Below, one piece after another: positions 34,157 through 42,456 of a stretch of DNA of 64,000 nt; within the stretch, counting starts at the first letter, position 1, and each line of letters opens with the position of its first letter. Origin of the DNA: Pseudomonas palleroniana (GTDB lineage Bacteria > Pseudomonadota > Gammaproteobacteria > Pseudomonadales > Pseudomonadaceae); contig NZ_PYWX01000049.1 in NCBI RefSeq assembly GCF_003031675.1, forward strand, positions 22,579 to 86,578. The letters run 5' to 3'. The translations under genes were made by a program, and so were the position numbers. Under the pieces are notes generated by a model. It saw only the letters and a program-made list of their open reading frames with translations, was not told the DNA's origin and searched no databases.

Positions 34157-34564
34157 GTGAAAGCGTGGATTCTGTTGATGCTGGCCCTGACCTTGCCGAT
34201 GGCGGCCCAGGCCGAAGAAGCCAAAGAAGGCGAGGCGCCGAAGGTCAGCTATATCAGCCTGACGCCGCCGTTCGTGGGTAACTACGGCCTGGACGGCACG
34301 GCGAAACTCAAGGTATTCAAGGCCGACATTGCCCTGCGTGTGACCGGGCCTGAAGCCGCTGCTGCGGTCAAAGCCAACGATGCATTGATTCGTAACCAAT
34401 TGGTGGCGCTGTTCACCCAGCAGACCACTGAGGCCATGAGCACGGTCGAAGGGAAAGAGAAACTGCGCCAGGAAGCCTTGAAGCAGACCCAGCAAGTCAT
34501 GAATGACGAAACCGGTAAGCCGATGGTGGAAGACCTGTTGTTCAACAACCTGATCATCCAGTAA
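34157..34564 (+). CDS. FliL-like periplasmic/membrane-anchored protein
   Basis: The 135-residue protein starts at GTG with GAGGA seven bases upstream. A hydrophobic N-terminus ending AQA (signal peptide or anchor) precedes a FliL-type domain: YISLTPPFVGNYG, FKADIALRVTG, LIRNQLVALFTQQTTEAMSTVEGKEKLRQEAL, and VEDLLFNNLIIQ at the end. FliL itself is a stator-associated flagellar protein. This copy lies far from flagellar genes and has a cleavable-looking signal, so a flagellar role is not established. Confidence 0.85.
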   Translation: MKAWILLMLALTLPMAAQAEEAKEGEAPKVSYISLTPPFVGNYGLDGTAKLKVFKADIALRVTGPEAAAAVKANDALIRNQLVALFTQQTTEAMSTVEGKEKLRQEALKQTQQVMNDETGKPMVEDLLFNNLIIQ

Positions 34565-34565
34565 G

Positions 34566-34640
34566 TCGCTGCGCGACTATCGGGAGCAAGCCCCCTCCCA
34601 CATTTGATCGGGTGTGGGAGGGGGCTTGCCCGCGATGACG
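34566..34640. repeat. Head-to-head REP pair
   Basis: One REP (34574-34601, reading toward CCCACA) and an inverted partner (34613-34638, TGTGGG onward) face each other across 11 bp, just after the FliL-like stop and before the exporter operon's end. A small hairpin TCGCTGCGCGA precedes them. The arrangement could serve as a terminator for both convergent units. Confidence 0.88.
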
Positions 34641-34654
34641 GCGGTACAGGCGCC

Positions 34655-35773
34655 TCAGGAAGCCAGGCTTTTACGAAACCTGGCCAACGCCACCGCAAAG
34701 AACACCAGCCCGATTCCCGCCAGTGCCAACAGGTCCGGCCACACCACGCTCACGCCGGCATCCCTGAACAGGATCGCCGCACTGAGGCTCACAAAGTGCG
34801 TTGACGGCGAGCCCTGCATCACCCACTGCAACCATTCGGGCATGCTGTCCAGCGGCGTGCTGCCACCGGAGAGCAGCAGCATCGGGATGATCACCGGGAT
34901 CGCCAGCAAGCCGAACTGAGGCGTCGAGCGGGCGAGGGTGGCGAGGAAAATCCCCAGGGCGGTGCTGGCAAACAGATACAGCGCCGTGACCAGCAGGAAC
35001 AGGCTCAGGGAACCGGCCAGCGGCACGCCGAGCAGGCCCTTGACCACCCATTCCACGGACAGCCAGGTACACAGCACCACCACCAGCATGTTGCTCCAGA
35101 TTTTCGCCAGCATGATTTCCAGAGCGGTCAGTGGCAGCACCAGCAAATGGTCGAGGGTGCCGTGTTCGCGCTCACGTAGCAGCGCGGTGCCGGTCAATAC
35201 GATGGCGAGGATGGTGATGTTGTTGACGATCTGGATCACCGCCAGGAACCAGCCCCCCTCCAGGTTGGTGTTGAATAATGCGCGCGTGGTCAACTGCGCC
35301 GGTGCCTTGCCGGCGGCATTGGCCTGGTCGCTGTAGCGCTGCAGTTCACGCTGGAAAATCCTGCCGATATAGCCTGCGCCCATGAATGCCTGGCTCATCG
35401 CCGTGGCATCGACGTTCACTTGGATGTCCGGTTGGCGACCCGCCAACAGGTCCGACTGGAAGTTGGCCGGCACATTGATCACGAAGGTGTACGCGCCGCT
35501 ATCCATGACCTTGTCCAACTGATCGTAGGCCAACGGCACAGGCGGCTGAAACTCGGGCGGCTGCAACGCTTCGGCCATCTGCCGCGAGAGCGCGCTGTGG
35601 TCCTCATCGACAATGGCCACGCTGGCGTTATGCACACCGATCACCGAACCGGCGGCGGGCATGTAGATGGCCACCGTGAAGGCGTAGAACAGAAACAACA
35701 GCAGCACGCTGTCGTGGCGCAGGCTGGTCAGTTCCTTGATCCCCAGGCGCAGGATATGCGCGAACCTGTGCAT
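34655..35773 (-). CDS. ABC-2 type permease, YhhJ-like
   Basis: The 372-residue permease has an N-terminal helix, a large periplasmic domain (about 45-180), then five helices with REREHGTLDHLLVLPLTALEIMLAKIWSNM, the ABC-2 signature. It is the last gene of the HlyD - RbbA - YhhJ operon, sharing one base with the RbbA stop (TGATG type overlap). It probably pairs with the permease half of RbbA for export. Confidence 0.92.
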   Translation of the reverse strand: MHRFAHILRLGIKELTSLRHDSVLLLFLFYAFTVAIYMPAAGSVIGVHNASVAIVDEDHSALSRQMAEALQPPEFQPPVPLAYDQLDKVMDSGAYTFVINVPANFQSDLLAGRQPDIQVNVDATAMSQAFMGAGYIGRIFQRELQRYSDQANAAGKAPAQLTTRALFNTNLEGGWFLAVIQIVNNITILAIVLTGTALLREREHGTLDHLLVLPLTALEIMLAKIWSNMLVVVLCTWLSVEWVVKGLLGVPLAGSLSLFLLVTALYLFASTALGIFLATLARSTPQFGLLAIPVIIPMLLLSGGSTPLDSMPEWLQWVMQGSPSTHFVSLSAAILFRDAGVSVVWPDLLALAGIGLVFFAVALARFRKSLAS

Positions 35774-38490
35774 CAGGCCTCCTGCTTCTTGAGCATGATC
35801 AGACTCAACCCGGTGAACCCGACGAAAAACCCGAACAGCGCCAGGCATTGCGGCCACAACTGGCGCAGGTCCAGGGCCTTGGTGAAAGTGCCTACGGCGA
35901 TGTCCAGGAAGTGTCCCGCCGGGAACAGCGCGCCCATCAACGCGGCCGCGCCTTCCAGGGACGAACGCGGCACGATCAGCCCGGAAAACTGGATGGTCGG
36001 CAGGCTGGTGATAATCATGGTGCCGAGGATCGCCGCGATCTGGGTGCGGGTGAACGCAGAAATCAGCAGACCCATGCTGGTGGTGGCCAGCACATACAAC
36101 AAACCGCCGAATGCCAGGGCCGCACCGCTGCCCTTGAAGGGCACGCCGAACAGCCAGCGGTTCATCGCCACCAGCAGCGCCAGGTTGACCAGGCTGACGG
36201 CCAGGTACGGTGCCTGCTTGCCCAGCAGGAACTCCAGGCGCGTCAGGGGCGTGGCATAGAAGTTGGTGATCGAGCCCAGTTCTTTCTCGCGCACAATGCC
36301 CAGGGCCGTGAGCATGGCCGGGATAAACGCCAGAATCAGTGCCATTACTCCCGGGCCGATGGCATTGACGCTGACCACGTCCTGGTTATAGCGAAAGCGC
36401 GTTTCCAGCTTGGCCGCGGCCTGGTTGCCACGGGGCAGGCTGCTCAGTTCGGCCAACTGTTGGAGATTGCCCAGGTGCACCGCCTCTACATAGTTGCGGC
36501 TGGTTTCCGCACGAAACGGCATGCCGCCGTCGAGCCAGGCGGCCACCGTGGGCTGACGCCCGGCATAGAGGTCGCGGCCAAAACCGGGTGGGATCTCCAG
36601 GGCCAGTTTGATTTGCGAGCGTTGCAGGCGCCGGTGCAGTTCGTTGGCGTCGTGAATCGGCGCTTGTTCGGCGAAGTAGCGCGAGCTGCGAAAGGCTTCC
36701 AGGTAGGCGCGGCTTTGTGGGCTCTGATCCTGGTCATAGACGGCGAAGGCGAGGTTTTCCACGTCTAGGGAAATACCGTAGCCGAAGATCACCATCATGA
36801 ACATCGCCCCGAGCAGGGCGAAGGCCATGCGCACTTTGTCGCGCAGCAACTCCTTGCCTTCGCGGCTGGCCACGGCCAACAGCCGGGCCAGGCTGAAACC
36901 GCGCTTGCTGACGGGCGGCGCGCCGGCTTCGCTGACGGTGGCGCTGGGCGCCGTGGGTTCCGGCCCACCTTGGGCCTGCTCCAGGCAGGTGACGAAGGCT
37001 GCTTCGAGGGTGTCGCCGTGGAACTGCTGTTGCAGTGCCTGGGGTGTGTCACAGGCCAGCACTTTACCCGCGTGCATCAGGGAAATACGGTCGCAGCGCT
37101 GGGCTTCGTTCATGAAGTGAGTGGACAGGAAGATCGTCACGCCCTGCTCCCGGGACAGCTCGATCAGCAGCCGCCAGAAGTCATCCCGGGCGGCCGGGTC
37201 GACGCCCGAGGTCGGTTCATCGAGGATCAGCACTTCAGGGCGATGCAGCACCGCCACGGCCAGCGACAGACGCTGGCGCAGGCCGAGGGGTAATTCGCCG
37301 GAAGGTTGCTCGGCCACATCCCCCAGGTCGAAGCGCTGGATCAGTTCATCAATGCGCGGGCCGCTGTCGGCCTTGGGCAAGTCGAACAATTGCGCATGAA
37401 GCACCAGGTTTTGCCGCACGCTGAGTTCGCCGTACAGCGAGAAGCTTTGCGACATGAACCCCACGCGCTTGCGGGTCGCCAGGTCCTTGGCGTTCACCGG
37501 GTTGCCCAGCAGCGTCGCGCTGCCTTCGGTGGCCGGCATCAGCCCGGTGAGCACTTTCATGGTGGTGGTCTTGCCGCAGCCGTTGGAGCCGAGGAAGCCA
37601 AAAATTTCGCCACGACCGATGGCGAAACTGACTTTATCGACGGCAGTGAAGTCGCCGAAGCGCAGGGTCAGGTCGTGGGCTTCGATGGCGATGGCGGCGT
37701 TGTCGCCTGCACGCGATGGAATCACCAGCGGCTGGTTGTCGTGGGCGCTGTCACCCTGGAAGTGAGTGAAGGCATCGTCCAGTTTGCCGCTGGGCGTGGC
37801 GGCGGCCAGCTCGCGGCTCAGGCCGTCCGCAATCAGCTTGCCGCGATCAAGCATCAGGCAGTGTTCGAACTGCTCGGCTTCCTCCATGTAGGCCGTGGCC
37901 ACCAGCAGTGTCAGCTGTGGGCGTTGGCTACGCACGGTTTCAACCAGTTCCCAGAAGCGTCGGCGTGACAGTGGGTCGACGCCCGTCGTGGGCTCGTCGA
38001 GGATCAACACGTCCGGGTCATGGATCAGCGCGCAACACAGGCCGAGCTTTTGTTTCATGCCGCCGGAGAGTTTACCGGCGGGGCGCTCGGCGAAGCGTGC
38101 GAGGTCGGTGGCCAGCAGCAGGTTGTGCATGCGCTGTTCGCAATCGGCTTGCGACAGGCCGAACAGCGTGGCGAAGAAGCGGATGTTTTCCTTGATGGAC
38201 AGCTCGGGGTACAGGTTGCCGCCCAAGCCCTGGGGCATGAAGGCGATGCGCGGGTACAGGCTGTTACGGTGGCGGCGGTCTTCGATGGAGCCGCCGAGTA
38301 CTTCCAGTTGGCCTTCCTGGAGCTTTTTGACTCCGGCGATCAACCCCAGCAAGCTCGATTTGCCGGCACCATCCGGGCCGATCAACCCGCAGCGGGTGCC
38401 GGCGGGCAGGCTGAAGGCGATGTTGACCAGTGCCGGTTGCTTGCCGTAGCGGTGGTTGATCCCCGTGGCATGCAGCGCCAGGCCGGTCAT
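35773..38490 (-). CDS. RbbA-like double ABC ATPase fused to ABC-2 permease
   Basis: The 905-residue protein has two nucleotide-binding domains. The first has Walker A GPDGAGKS (38-45) and LSGGMKQKLGL; the second has GSNGCGKT and ELPLGLRQRLSL, a degenerate signature common in drug-exporter ATPases. A C-terminal ABC-2 permease (about 550-905) follows, with a large periplasmic loop and REKELGSITNFYATPLTRLEFLLGKQ. E. coli RbbA (about 911 residues) has the same architecture and associates with ribosomes. Here the flanking HlyD and YhhJ genes argue for an export pump. Confidence 0.93.
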   Translation of the reverse strand: MTGLALHATGINHRYGKQPALVNIAFSLPAGTRCGLIGPDGAGKSSLLGLIAGVKKLQEGQLEVLGGSIEDRRHRNSLYPRIAFMPQGLGGNLYPELSIKENIRFFATLFGLSQADCEQRMHNLLLATDLARFAERPAGKLSGGMKQKLGLCCALIHDPDVLILDEPTTGVDPLSRRRFWELVETVRSQRPQLTLLVATAYMEEAEQFEHCLMLDRGKLIADGLSRELAAATPSGKLDDAFTHFQGDSAHDNQPLVIPSRAGDNAAIAIEAHDLTLRFGDFTAVDKVSFAIGRGEIFGFLGSNGCGKTTTMKVLTGLMPATEGSATLLGNPVNAKDLATRKRVGFMSQSFSLYGELSVRQNLVLHAQLFDLPKADSGPRIDELIQRFDLGDVAEQPSGELPLGLRQRLSLAVAVLHRPEVLILDEPTSGVDPAARDDFWRLLIELSREQGVTIFLSTHFMNEAQRCDRISLMHAGKVLACDTPQALQQQFHGDTLEAAFVTCLEQAQGGPEPTAPSATVSEAGAPPVSKRGFSLARLLAVASREGKELLRDKVRMAFALLGAMFMMVIFGYGISLDVENLAFAVYDQDQSPQSRAYLEAFRSSRYFAEQAPIHDANELHRRLQRSQIKLALEIPPGFGRDLYAGRQPTVAAWLDGGMPFRAETSRNYVEAVHLGNLQQLAELSSLPRGNQAAAKLETRFRYNQDVVSVNAIGPGVMALILAFIPAMLTALGIVREKELGSITNFYATPLTRLEFLLGKQAPYLAVSLVNLALLVAMNRWLFGVPFKGSGAALAFGGLLYVLATTSMGLLISAFTRTQIAAILGTMIITSLPTIQFSGLIVPRSSLEGAAALMGALFPAGHFLDIAVGTFTKALDLRQLWPQCLALFGFFVGFTGLSLIMLKKQEA

Positions 38491-39452
38491 TGCAGATTGG
38501 CCGGCCAGGCGATGTCAGCGGTGCGCACATAGCCGGCACCGGGCATGCCTGGTTTGGCTTGGGGCACGGCACTGGGTTGGGTCAGGCGCAATTTGACGCG
38601 AAACACCAGCTTCTGGCGTTCGTCACGGGTTTCCACCTCTTTGGGGGTGAACTGGGATTTGGCGGCAACAAAGCTGATGGTTGCCGGCAGCGGTTGCTGA
38701 GGGAGGGCGTCGAGCACGATGCGTGCGTCACTGCCGACGGTCAGGCGCCCGGTGACGGAGGCGGGCAGGTACAGGTTCATGTACTGATCATTCGGATCGA
38801 TCAGCAGCAACACGCGTCCACCCGCGCCAAGCACTTCGCCAGGTTCGGCCAGGCGGAGCTGAATAATCCCGTCGATCGGCGCGCGCAGGCTGCTGTCGTC
38901 AATCTCGCTGGTGAGCTGGGCGACTTGGGCCTCGGCGGCGCCGATGGCGGCCTTCACTGAGTTGACCTGGGCTTGTGCGGCAATCACGGCAGCATTGCCG
39001 GTGTTTTGGCGCGCCTGCTGTTGGTCGATCAACTGGCTGCTGGCGAAGCCCCGCTTGTACAGCTCCTGGGTACGCTTGAGTTCCTGGTTGGCCAGCAGTT
39101 GCTCGCTTTGGCGCAATTGCACGTTGGCCTCGGCGGCCGCGAAGTTTTCCTTGGCGCGCAGTACTTCGGCTTCGGCCTGGGCGCGTTGGGCTTCAAGGGT
39201 GCGGGTGTCCATGCGCGCCAGGAGTTGGCCTTTGAGCACTTTGTCGCCTTCATCCACCCGCACTTCGGCCAGGCGTCCGGGGATCTTGGCGGCGATCTGC
39301 ACTTCGGTGGATTCCAGGCGACCGTTGCCCATGCTCAAGCCGGCGGGCAAGCGGTCCTGGGTGGAGCGCCAGTAACCGAAGCCACCGGCACCGATCAGCA
39401 GGGCTATCAGTGCGCTGGCAAACAGGCGCGACAGAGTGTGGTTCGTTGACAT
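38487..39452 (-). CDS. HlyD/EmrA-type periplasmic adaptor, YhiI-like
   Basis: The 321-residue membrane fusion protein has one N-terminal helix (about 8-27), a biotinyl-lipoyl half motif (VQIAAKIPGRLAEVRVDEGDKVLKGQLLA), a long alpha-hairpin coil (about 75-170), and SLRAPIDGIIQLRLAEPGEVL. The start at 39452 has AGGA at proper spacing; MPQDAA six codons earlier is an alternative. It overlaps the RbbA gene by four bases and heads the exporter operon. No outer membrane TolC partner is encoded nearby. Confidence 0.92.
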   Translation of the reverse strand: MSTNHTLSRLFASALIALLIGAGGFGYWRSTQDRLPAGLSMGNGRLESTEVQIAAKIPGRLAEVRVDEGDKVLKGQLLARMDTRTLEAQRAQAEAEVLRAKENFAAAEANVQLRQSEQLLANQELKRTQELYKRGFASSQLIDQQQARQNTGNAAVIAAQAQVNSVKAAIGAAEAQVAQLTSEIDDSSLRAPIDGIIQLRLAEPGEVLGAGGRVLLLIDPNDQYMNLYLPASVTGRLTVGSDARIVLDALPQQPLPATISFVAAKSQFTPKEVETRDERQKLVFRVKLRLTQPSAVPQAKPGMPGAGYVRTADIAWPANLQ

Positions 39453-39521
39453 GGCTGCATCCTGCGGCATTAACGTCCTAGTGTGACCGGTGTGCCCTGG
39501 CGAGGACTTGATGCCGGTCAG

Positions 39522-39971
39522 TTAAAGCAGATTGATCACGGCGGCCCATTGCTCAGGCGTGACGGCCATCACTGAAAGGCGGCTGCCTTTTTGCACCAAT
39601 GGCAGTTCGGCAAGAGCCGCTTGCTGTTTCAGGTAGCCGAGGCTCAGTACTTTGGGAAAGGTTTTCACGTGAGCGACGTTGATGGCGCTCCACGGATTTT
39701 TTTCCGCGCTGGCCTTGGCGTCGAAATAGTGGCTTTCAGGTTCCAGTGCTGTCGGGTCCGGATACGCCGCTTCGATGATTTTGCCGATGCCGGCAATGCC
39801 CGGCTCGGGGCAACTGGAGTGGTAGAAGAAAAACTCATCGCCCACGGCCATGGCTCGTAGGAAGTTTCGCGCCTGATAGTTGCGCACCCCGTCCCAGCGG
39901 GCTTCGCCGAGCTTTTCCAGGCCGTTGATGGAGAGTTCATCGGGCTCGGATTTCATCAGCCAATAGGCCAT
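39522..39971 (-). CDS. EVE domain protein
   Basis: The 149-residue protein is a single EVE (PUA-like) domain: YWLMKSEPDELSI, WDGVRNYQARNFLRAM, FFYHSSC, and SRLSVMAVTPEQW. EVE domains bind modified bases in DNA or RNA and occur in restriction-linked and RNA-modification systems, but this stand-alone form is widespread in proteobacteria. The start at 39971 has AGGAG upstream. Confidence 0.93.
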   Translation of the reverse strand: MAYWLMKSEPDELSINGLEKLGEARWDGVRNYQARNFLRAMAVGDEFFFYHSSCPEPGIAGIGKIIEAAYPDPTALEPESHYFDAKASAEKNPWSAINVAHVKTFPKVLSLGYLKQQAALAELPLVQKGSRLSVMAVTPEQWAAVINLL

Positions 39972-40166
39972 TTTTAGGCTCCTGAAAAAGGCATTGGGCA
40001 AGTTGTCAGGCAATTCCATGACAAACCGACAGTCGGTTGGCGTCAAGGTTTGCGTGTTGGTTCACGTTACCGCAGAATGCCGCCTTTTAAAGCTTGACGC
40101 AGCTGCAACGGACTACTTTGGAACGTTGTTGTCATCGTGTACGAGGTGCCTGAAGGGGGGCAATCG

Positions 40167-40310
40167 ATGCAACGTAAACCGGATTTACTATGGATTTTGG
40201 TTATTTTGTTTGGTCTGGGCGTCGTGACCACGGGATATGCCCAGAGCCTGTGGTCGAACAAGACCGATGCGCCGATTGAATTGGCTCAGCAGCAACCGTT
40301 CAAGCGTTAA
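40167..40310 (+). CDS. 47-residue single-pass membrane protein
   Basis: A short ORF, MQRKPD then a hydrophobic helix (about 7-25, LLWILVILFGLGVVTTGYA), then SLWSNKTDAPIELAQQQPFKR and a stop. A strong GAAGGGGGG Shine-Dalgarno lies five bases upstream. The basic N-terminus and polar tail predict a small inner membrane protein with its C-terminus in the periplasm, or one with a cleaved signal (TTGYAQ). I do not recognise a family function. It is convergent with fau, 9 bp away. Confidence 0.75.
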   Translation: MQRKPDLLWILVILFGLGVVTTGYAQSLWSNKTDAPIELAQQQPFKR

Positions 40311-40319
40311 CCCTCCCTT

Positions 40320-40964
40320 TCAAGGCGTCGCTGTTTGCAGCGGCGCTTGCGCGACATACCACTGCCTATCGGTGACGGTGCCCGCCAGCGGCACATCCCA
40401 GCTTGCCTGCGCCAGGCGATCGACTTTCTGACATTCGTGGGCCAGCCCCAATAGCGTCGGCTTGCGCCAGCTCTGACGGCGCGACAGGTAAGCCAGGCTG
40501 CGATCATAAAACCCACCGCCCATGCCCAGGCGCCCGCCCACATCATCGAACCCCACCAGCGGTAACAGCACCAGATCCAGCGCCCAGACCTGGCGTTGGC
40601 GGTTGGCATTCACTTGCGGTTCAAGAATGCGAAAGCGATTGGGCGACAACTTATCCCCAGGTCGCACACGCTGGAACACCATTTTGGTCCGTGGCCAGGC
40701 GCTGAGTACCGGTAGATAGGTGGCCTTGCCCCGACGCTGAGCGGCGCGCAAGAGCAAGCGCGGATCGATTTCGCCGTCTGTCGGTAGATACAAGGAGATA
40801 TGCCTGGCCCGGCGAAACAGCGGATGCTGTGCCAGTTGCTGATACAAGCCATGGGCGGCCTTGCGCTGCTCACTCGGCGATAGCTCGCGGCGGGCCTTGC
40901 GCAACATGCGTCGAAGTTGCGGACGGGAAAGCGGCGCAGGTTCGGTCATGGTTTTTCGGCTCAT
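40320..40964 (-). CDS. 5-formyltetrahydrofolate cyclo-ligase
   Basis: The 214-residue enzyme (FAU1/YgfA family) converts 5-formyl-THF to 5,10-methenyl-THF with ATP. The motifs are RKARRELS, ISLYLPTDGEIDPR, and GGRLGMGGGFYDRSLAYL, which forms the ATP/folate-binding loop. It lies directly downstream of 6S RNA, as in other gammaproteobacteria. The ATG at 40964 immediately follows the T-run of the 6S terminator; the other candidate (40949) also lacks a Shine-Dalgarno. Confidence 0.93.
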   Translation of the reverse strand: MSRKTMTEPAPLSRPQLRRMLRKARRELSPSEQRKAAHGLYQQLAQHPLFRRARHISLYLPTDGEIDPRLLLRAAQRRGKATYLPVLSAWPRTKMVFQRVRPGDKLSPNRFRILEPQVNANRQRQVWALDLVLLPLVGFDDVGGRLGMGGGFYDRSLAYLSRRQSWRKPTLLGLAHECQKVDRLAQASWDVPLAGTVTDRQWYVAQAPLQTATP

Positions 40965-40993
40965 AAAACAATGCCAGTCCTGAGACTGGCATT
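40965..40993 (-). terminator. 6S RNA terminator, abutting the cyclo-ligase start codon
   Basis: On the minus strand AATGCCAGT-CTCAGG-ACTGGCATT forms a 9-bp stem followed by GTTTT. The last T is next to the ATG at 40964, so readthrough transcripts would start the cyclo-ligase message with its ribosome-binding region inside this hairpin. Confidence 0.85.
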
Positions 40994-41005
40994 GAGTTTG
41001 GGAAT

Positions 41006-41185
41006 TCAGGCTCCCCGACAGAGCCGCTGTCGACTTAGCCCTTGAACCCGAAAGTTCAAGGTGGAAGAAGCAGTAGGCTTTAAGGCTTTCCGTCTAGCGG
41101 ACATGCACACCAGCCCAACGTGCAACTTCCAGGGTAGTGCGAATCGGCTCAGGGACATCGCCGACTGGCAAACACGCCAGGGAGT
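41006..41185 (-). ncRNA. ssrS: 6S RNA
   Basis: On the minus strand the sequence follows the Pseudomonas 6S RNA that I recall: a 5' GGCGTGTTTGCCAG, GTCCCTGAGCCG, GGGCTGGTGTGCATGTCC, GCTAGACGGAAAGCC, and a 3' CCTTGAACTTTCGGGTTCAAGG hairpin. 6S RNA mimics an open promoter and sequesters sigma-70 RNA polymerase in stationary phase. The position between zapA and the cyclo-ligase gene is the standard one. The ends are estimated; a -10 TATACT lies at 41197-41192. Confidence 0.93.
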
Positions 41186-41191
41186 GGGGCG

Positions 41192-41197
41192 AGTATA
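41192..41197 (-). promoter_or_regulatory. -10 element of the 6S RNA promoter
   Basis: TATACT on the minus strand lies about seven bases before the estimated 6S start. The closest -35-like hexamer TTGACG (41216-41211) is only 13 bp away, too close for a normal spacer, so the -35 is probably the weaker TGATTG overlapping it. Confidence 0.55.
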
Positions 41198-41216
41198 CCT
41201 TAAACCGAGGCGTCAA

Positions 41217-41534
41217 TCAGCCCTTGGGTGCGTCCGAATCGCTGGAAAGCACCAGATCAACGCGTTCCAGCAGGTCACGCACCTGCTCACGCGTCGACCC
41301 GCTGGCCTGTACGTCAGGCCGTTCCTGCTTATGCAGCAAGTCGTGGGTAATATTCAGCGCGGCCATCACCGCGATACGGTCGGCACCGATCACTTTGCCG
41401 CTGCTGCGGATCTCACGCATCTTGCCATCCAGGTAACGGGCGGCGCTCACCAGGTTATTGCGCTCTTCCTGGGGGCAAATGATCGAATATTCTTTATCGA
41501 GGATCTGCACGGTTACGCTATTGCTTGAACTCAT
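41217..41534 (-). CDS. zapA: Cell division protein ZapA
   Basis: The 105-residue protein has the ZapA globular head (VTVQILDKEYSIICPQEER) and a C-terminal coiled coil. It bundles FtsZ filaments at midcell. It overlaps the preceding coiled-coil gene by four bases (ATGA) and precedes 6S RNA. Confidence 0.95.
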   Translation of the reverse strand: MSSSNSVTVQILDKEYSIICPQEERNNLVSAARYLDGKMREIRSSGKVIGADRIAVMAALNITHDLLHKQERPDVQASGSTREQVRDLLERVDLVLSSDSDAPKG

Positions 41535-41740
41535 GAGTCTTGCTCCAGGGCCTTCAGGCGCGAAATCATCGATTCGACCTTACGCCGGGCGATTTCGTTT
41601 TTTTCAATGAGGTGAGCGCGTTCCTCGCGCCAGGTCTTTTCCTGAGCTAATAGGAGTCCGTTTTGACTCTTAAGTTGCTCGACCCGATCAATTAGCAGTT
41701 CGAGTCTGGCCATCAGCGCTTGCAGGTCGGTGTCTTCCAT
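41531..41740 (-). CDS. ZapB-like coiled-coil protein (TIGR02449 type)
   Basis: The 69-residue protein is almost entirely coiled coil: LQALMARLELLIDRVEQLKSQN then WREERAHLIEKNEIARRKVESMISRLKALEQDS. It is routinely found just upstream of zapA in pseudomonads and resembles ZapB in size and heptads. The start at 41740 (MEDTD) is taken rather than an upstream in-frame ATG. A divisome role is inferred from the zapA coupling. Confidence 0.85.
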   Translation of the reverse strand: MEDTDLQALMARLELLIDRVEQLKSQNGLLLAQEKTWREERAHLIEKNEIARRKVESMISRLKALEQDS

Positions 41741-41878
41741 TGGGTTCCACTGGATTTGTCTGATGAATGGCAACTTCAGGATAAACGATCTGACGCCCTC
41801 GATAGTCTTGGTACGTCTGCCGGTGCTAGGATACAGCGCTTCATTCTAGACATTGCGCCGTCTGGCGCCTAGCTCACC

Positions 41879-42436
41879 ATGCCTATTCAAAACTCCCCGT
41901 ATGATGCTTTTTCCAAACTGCTGAGCACCAGCGGTCATCCTTGCTCGCCTGCCGAACTGCACGGTGTACTGGTGGGCCGCAGCTGCACAGGTGTCGGCTT
42001 TGACGCGGACAATTGGCTGGCCGATGTGGCCGAGCTGCTGGAGAAAGAGCCAGAAGATAACGTGCGCAACGCGCTGATCGGCCTGCAGGAAATGGTCAAG
42101 GGCGAGCTGACGGGAGACGATGTCACCGTGGTGCTGCTGCTGCCGACCGACGACGCGCCACTCACCGAGCGCGCTGCAGCGCTGGGCCAATGGTGCCAGG
42201 GCTTCCTCCACGGTTTTGGCGTCAACGCCGCCGGCCTGGAGTTGAGCACCGACGCCAAGGAAGTGCTGCAGGACCTGGCAGCCATCTCCCAGGTACAAGA
42301 CGCCCTGGAAGAGTCCGAAGACGGTGAAAGCGACTACATGGAAGTGATGGAATACCTGCGCGTCGCTCCGCTGCTACTGTTCACCGAGACCCGCAAGTCC
42401 GCTGAGCCGGCTGCCCCCAAGCCTTCGCTGCATTAA
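41879..42436 (+). CDS. YgfB/UPF0149 family protein
   Basis: The 185-residue all-helical protein has the YecA/YgfB motifs PCSPAELHGVLVGRSC, LGQWCQGFLHGFG and YMEVMEYLRVAPLLLFTE. Pseudomonas YgfB has been linked to AmpG/AmpDh3 regulation and beta-lactam resistance, which I recall rather than can see. It is divergent from the zapA cluster and leads the pepP-ubiH-ubiI run. Confidence 0.92.
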   Translation: MPIQNSPYDAFSKLLSTSGHPCSPAELHGVLVGRSCTGVGFDADNWLADVAELLEKEPEDNVRNALIGLQEMVKGELTGDDVTVVLLLPTDDAPLTERAAALGQWCQGFLHGFGVNAAGLELSTDAKEVLQDLAAISQVQDALEESEDGESDYMEVMEYLRVAPLLLFTETRKSAEPAAPKPSLH

Positions 42437-42456
42437 GAAAGGACGCCCATCTGCCC

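Noticed and set aside
39994..40227. A 77-residue plus-strand frame overlapping the start of the EVE gene region
   Set aside because: It lies in a different frame from the well-initiated 47-residue ORF, has no Shine-Dalgarno and is Cys-rich noise.
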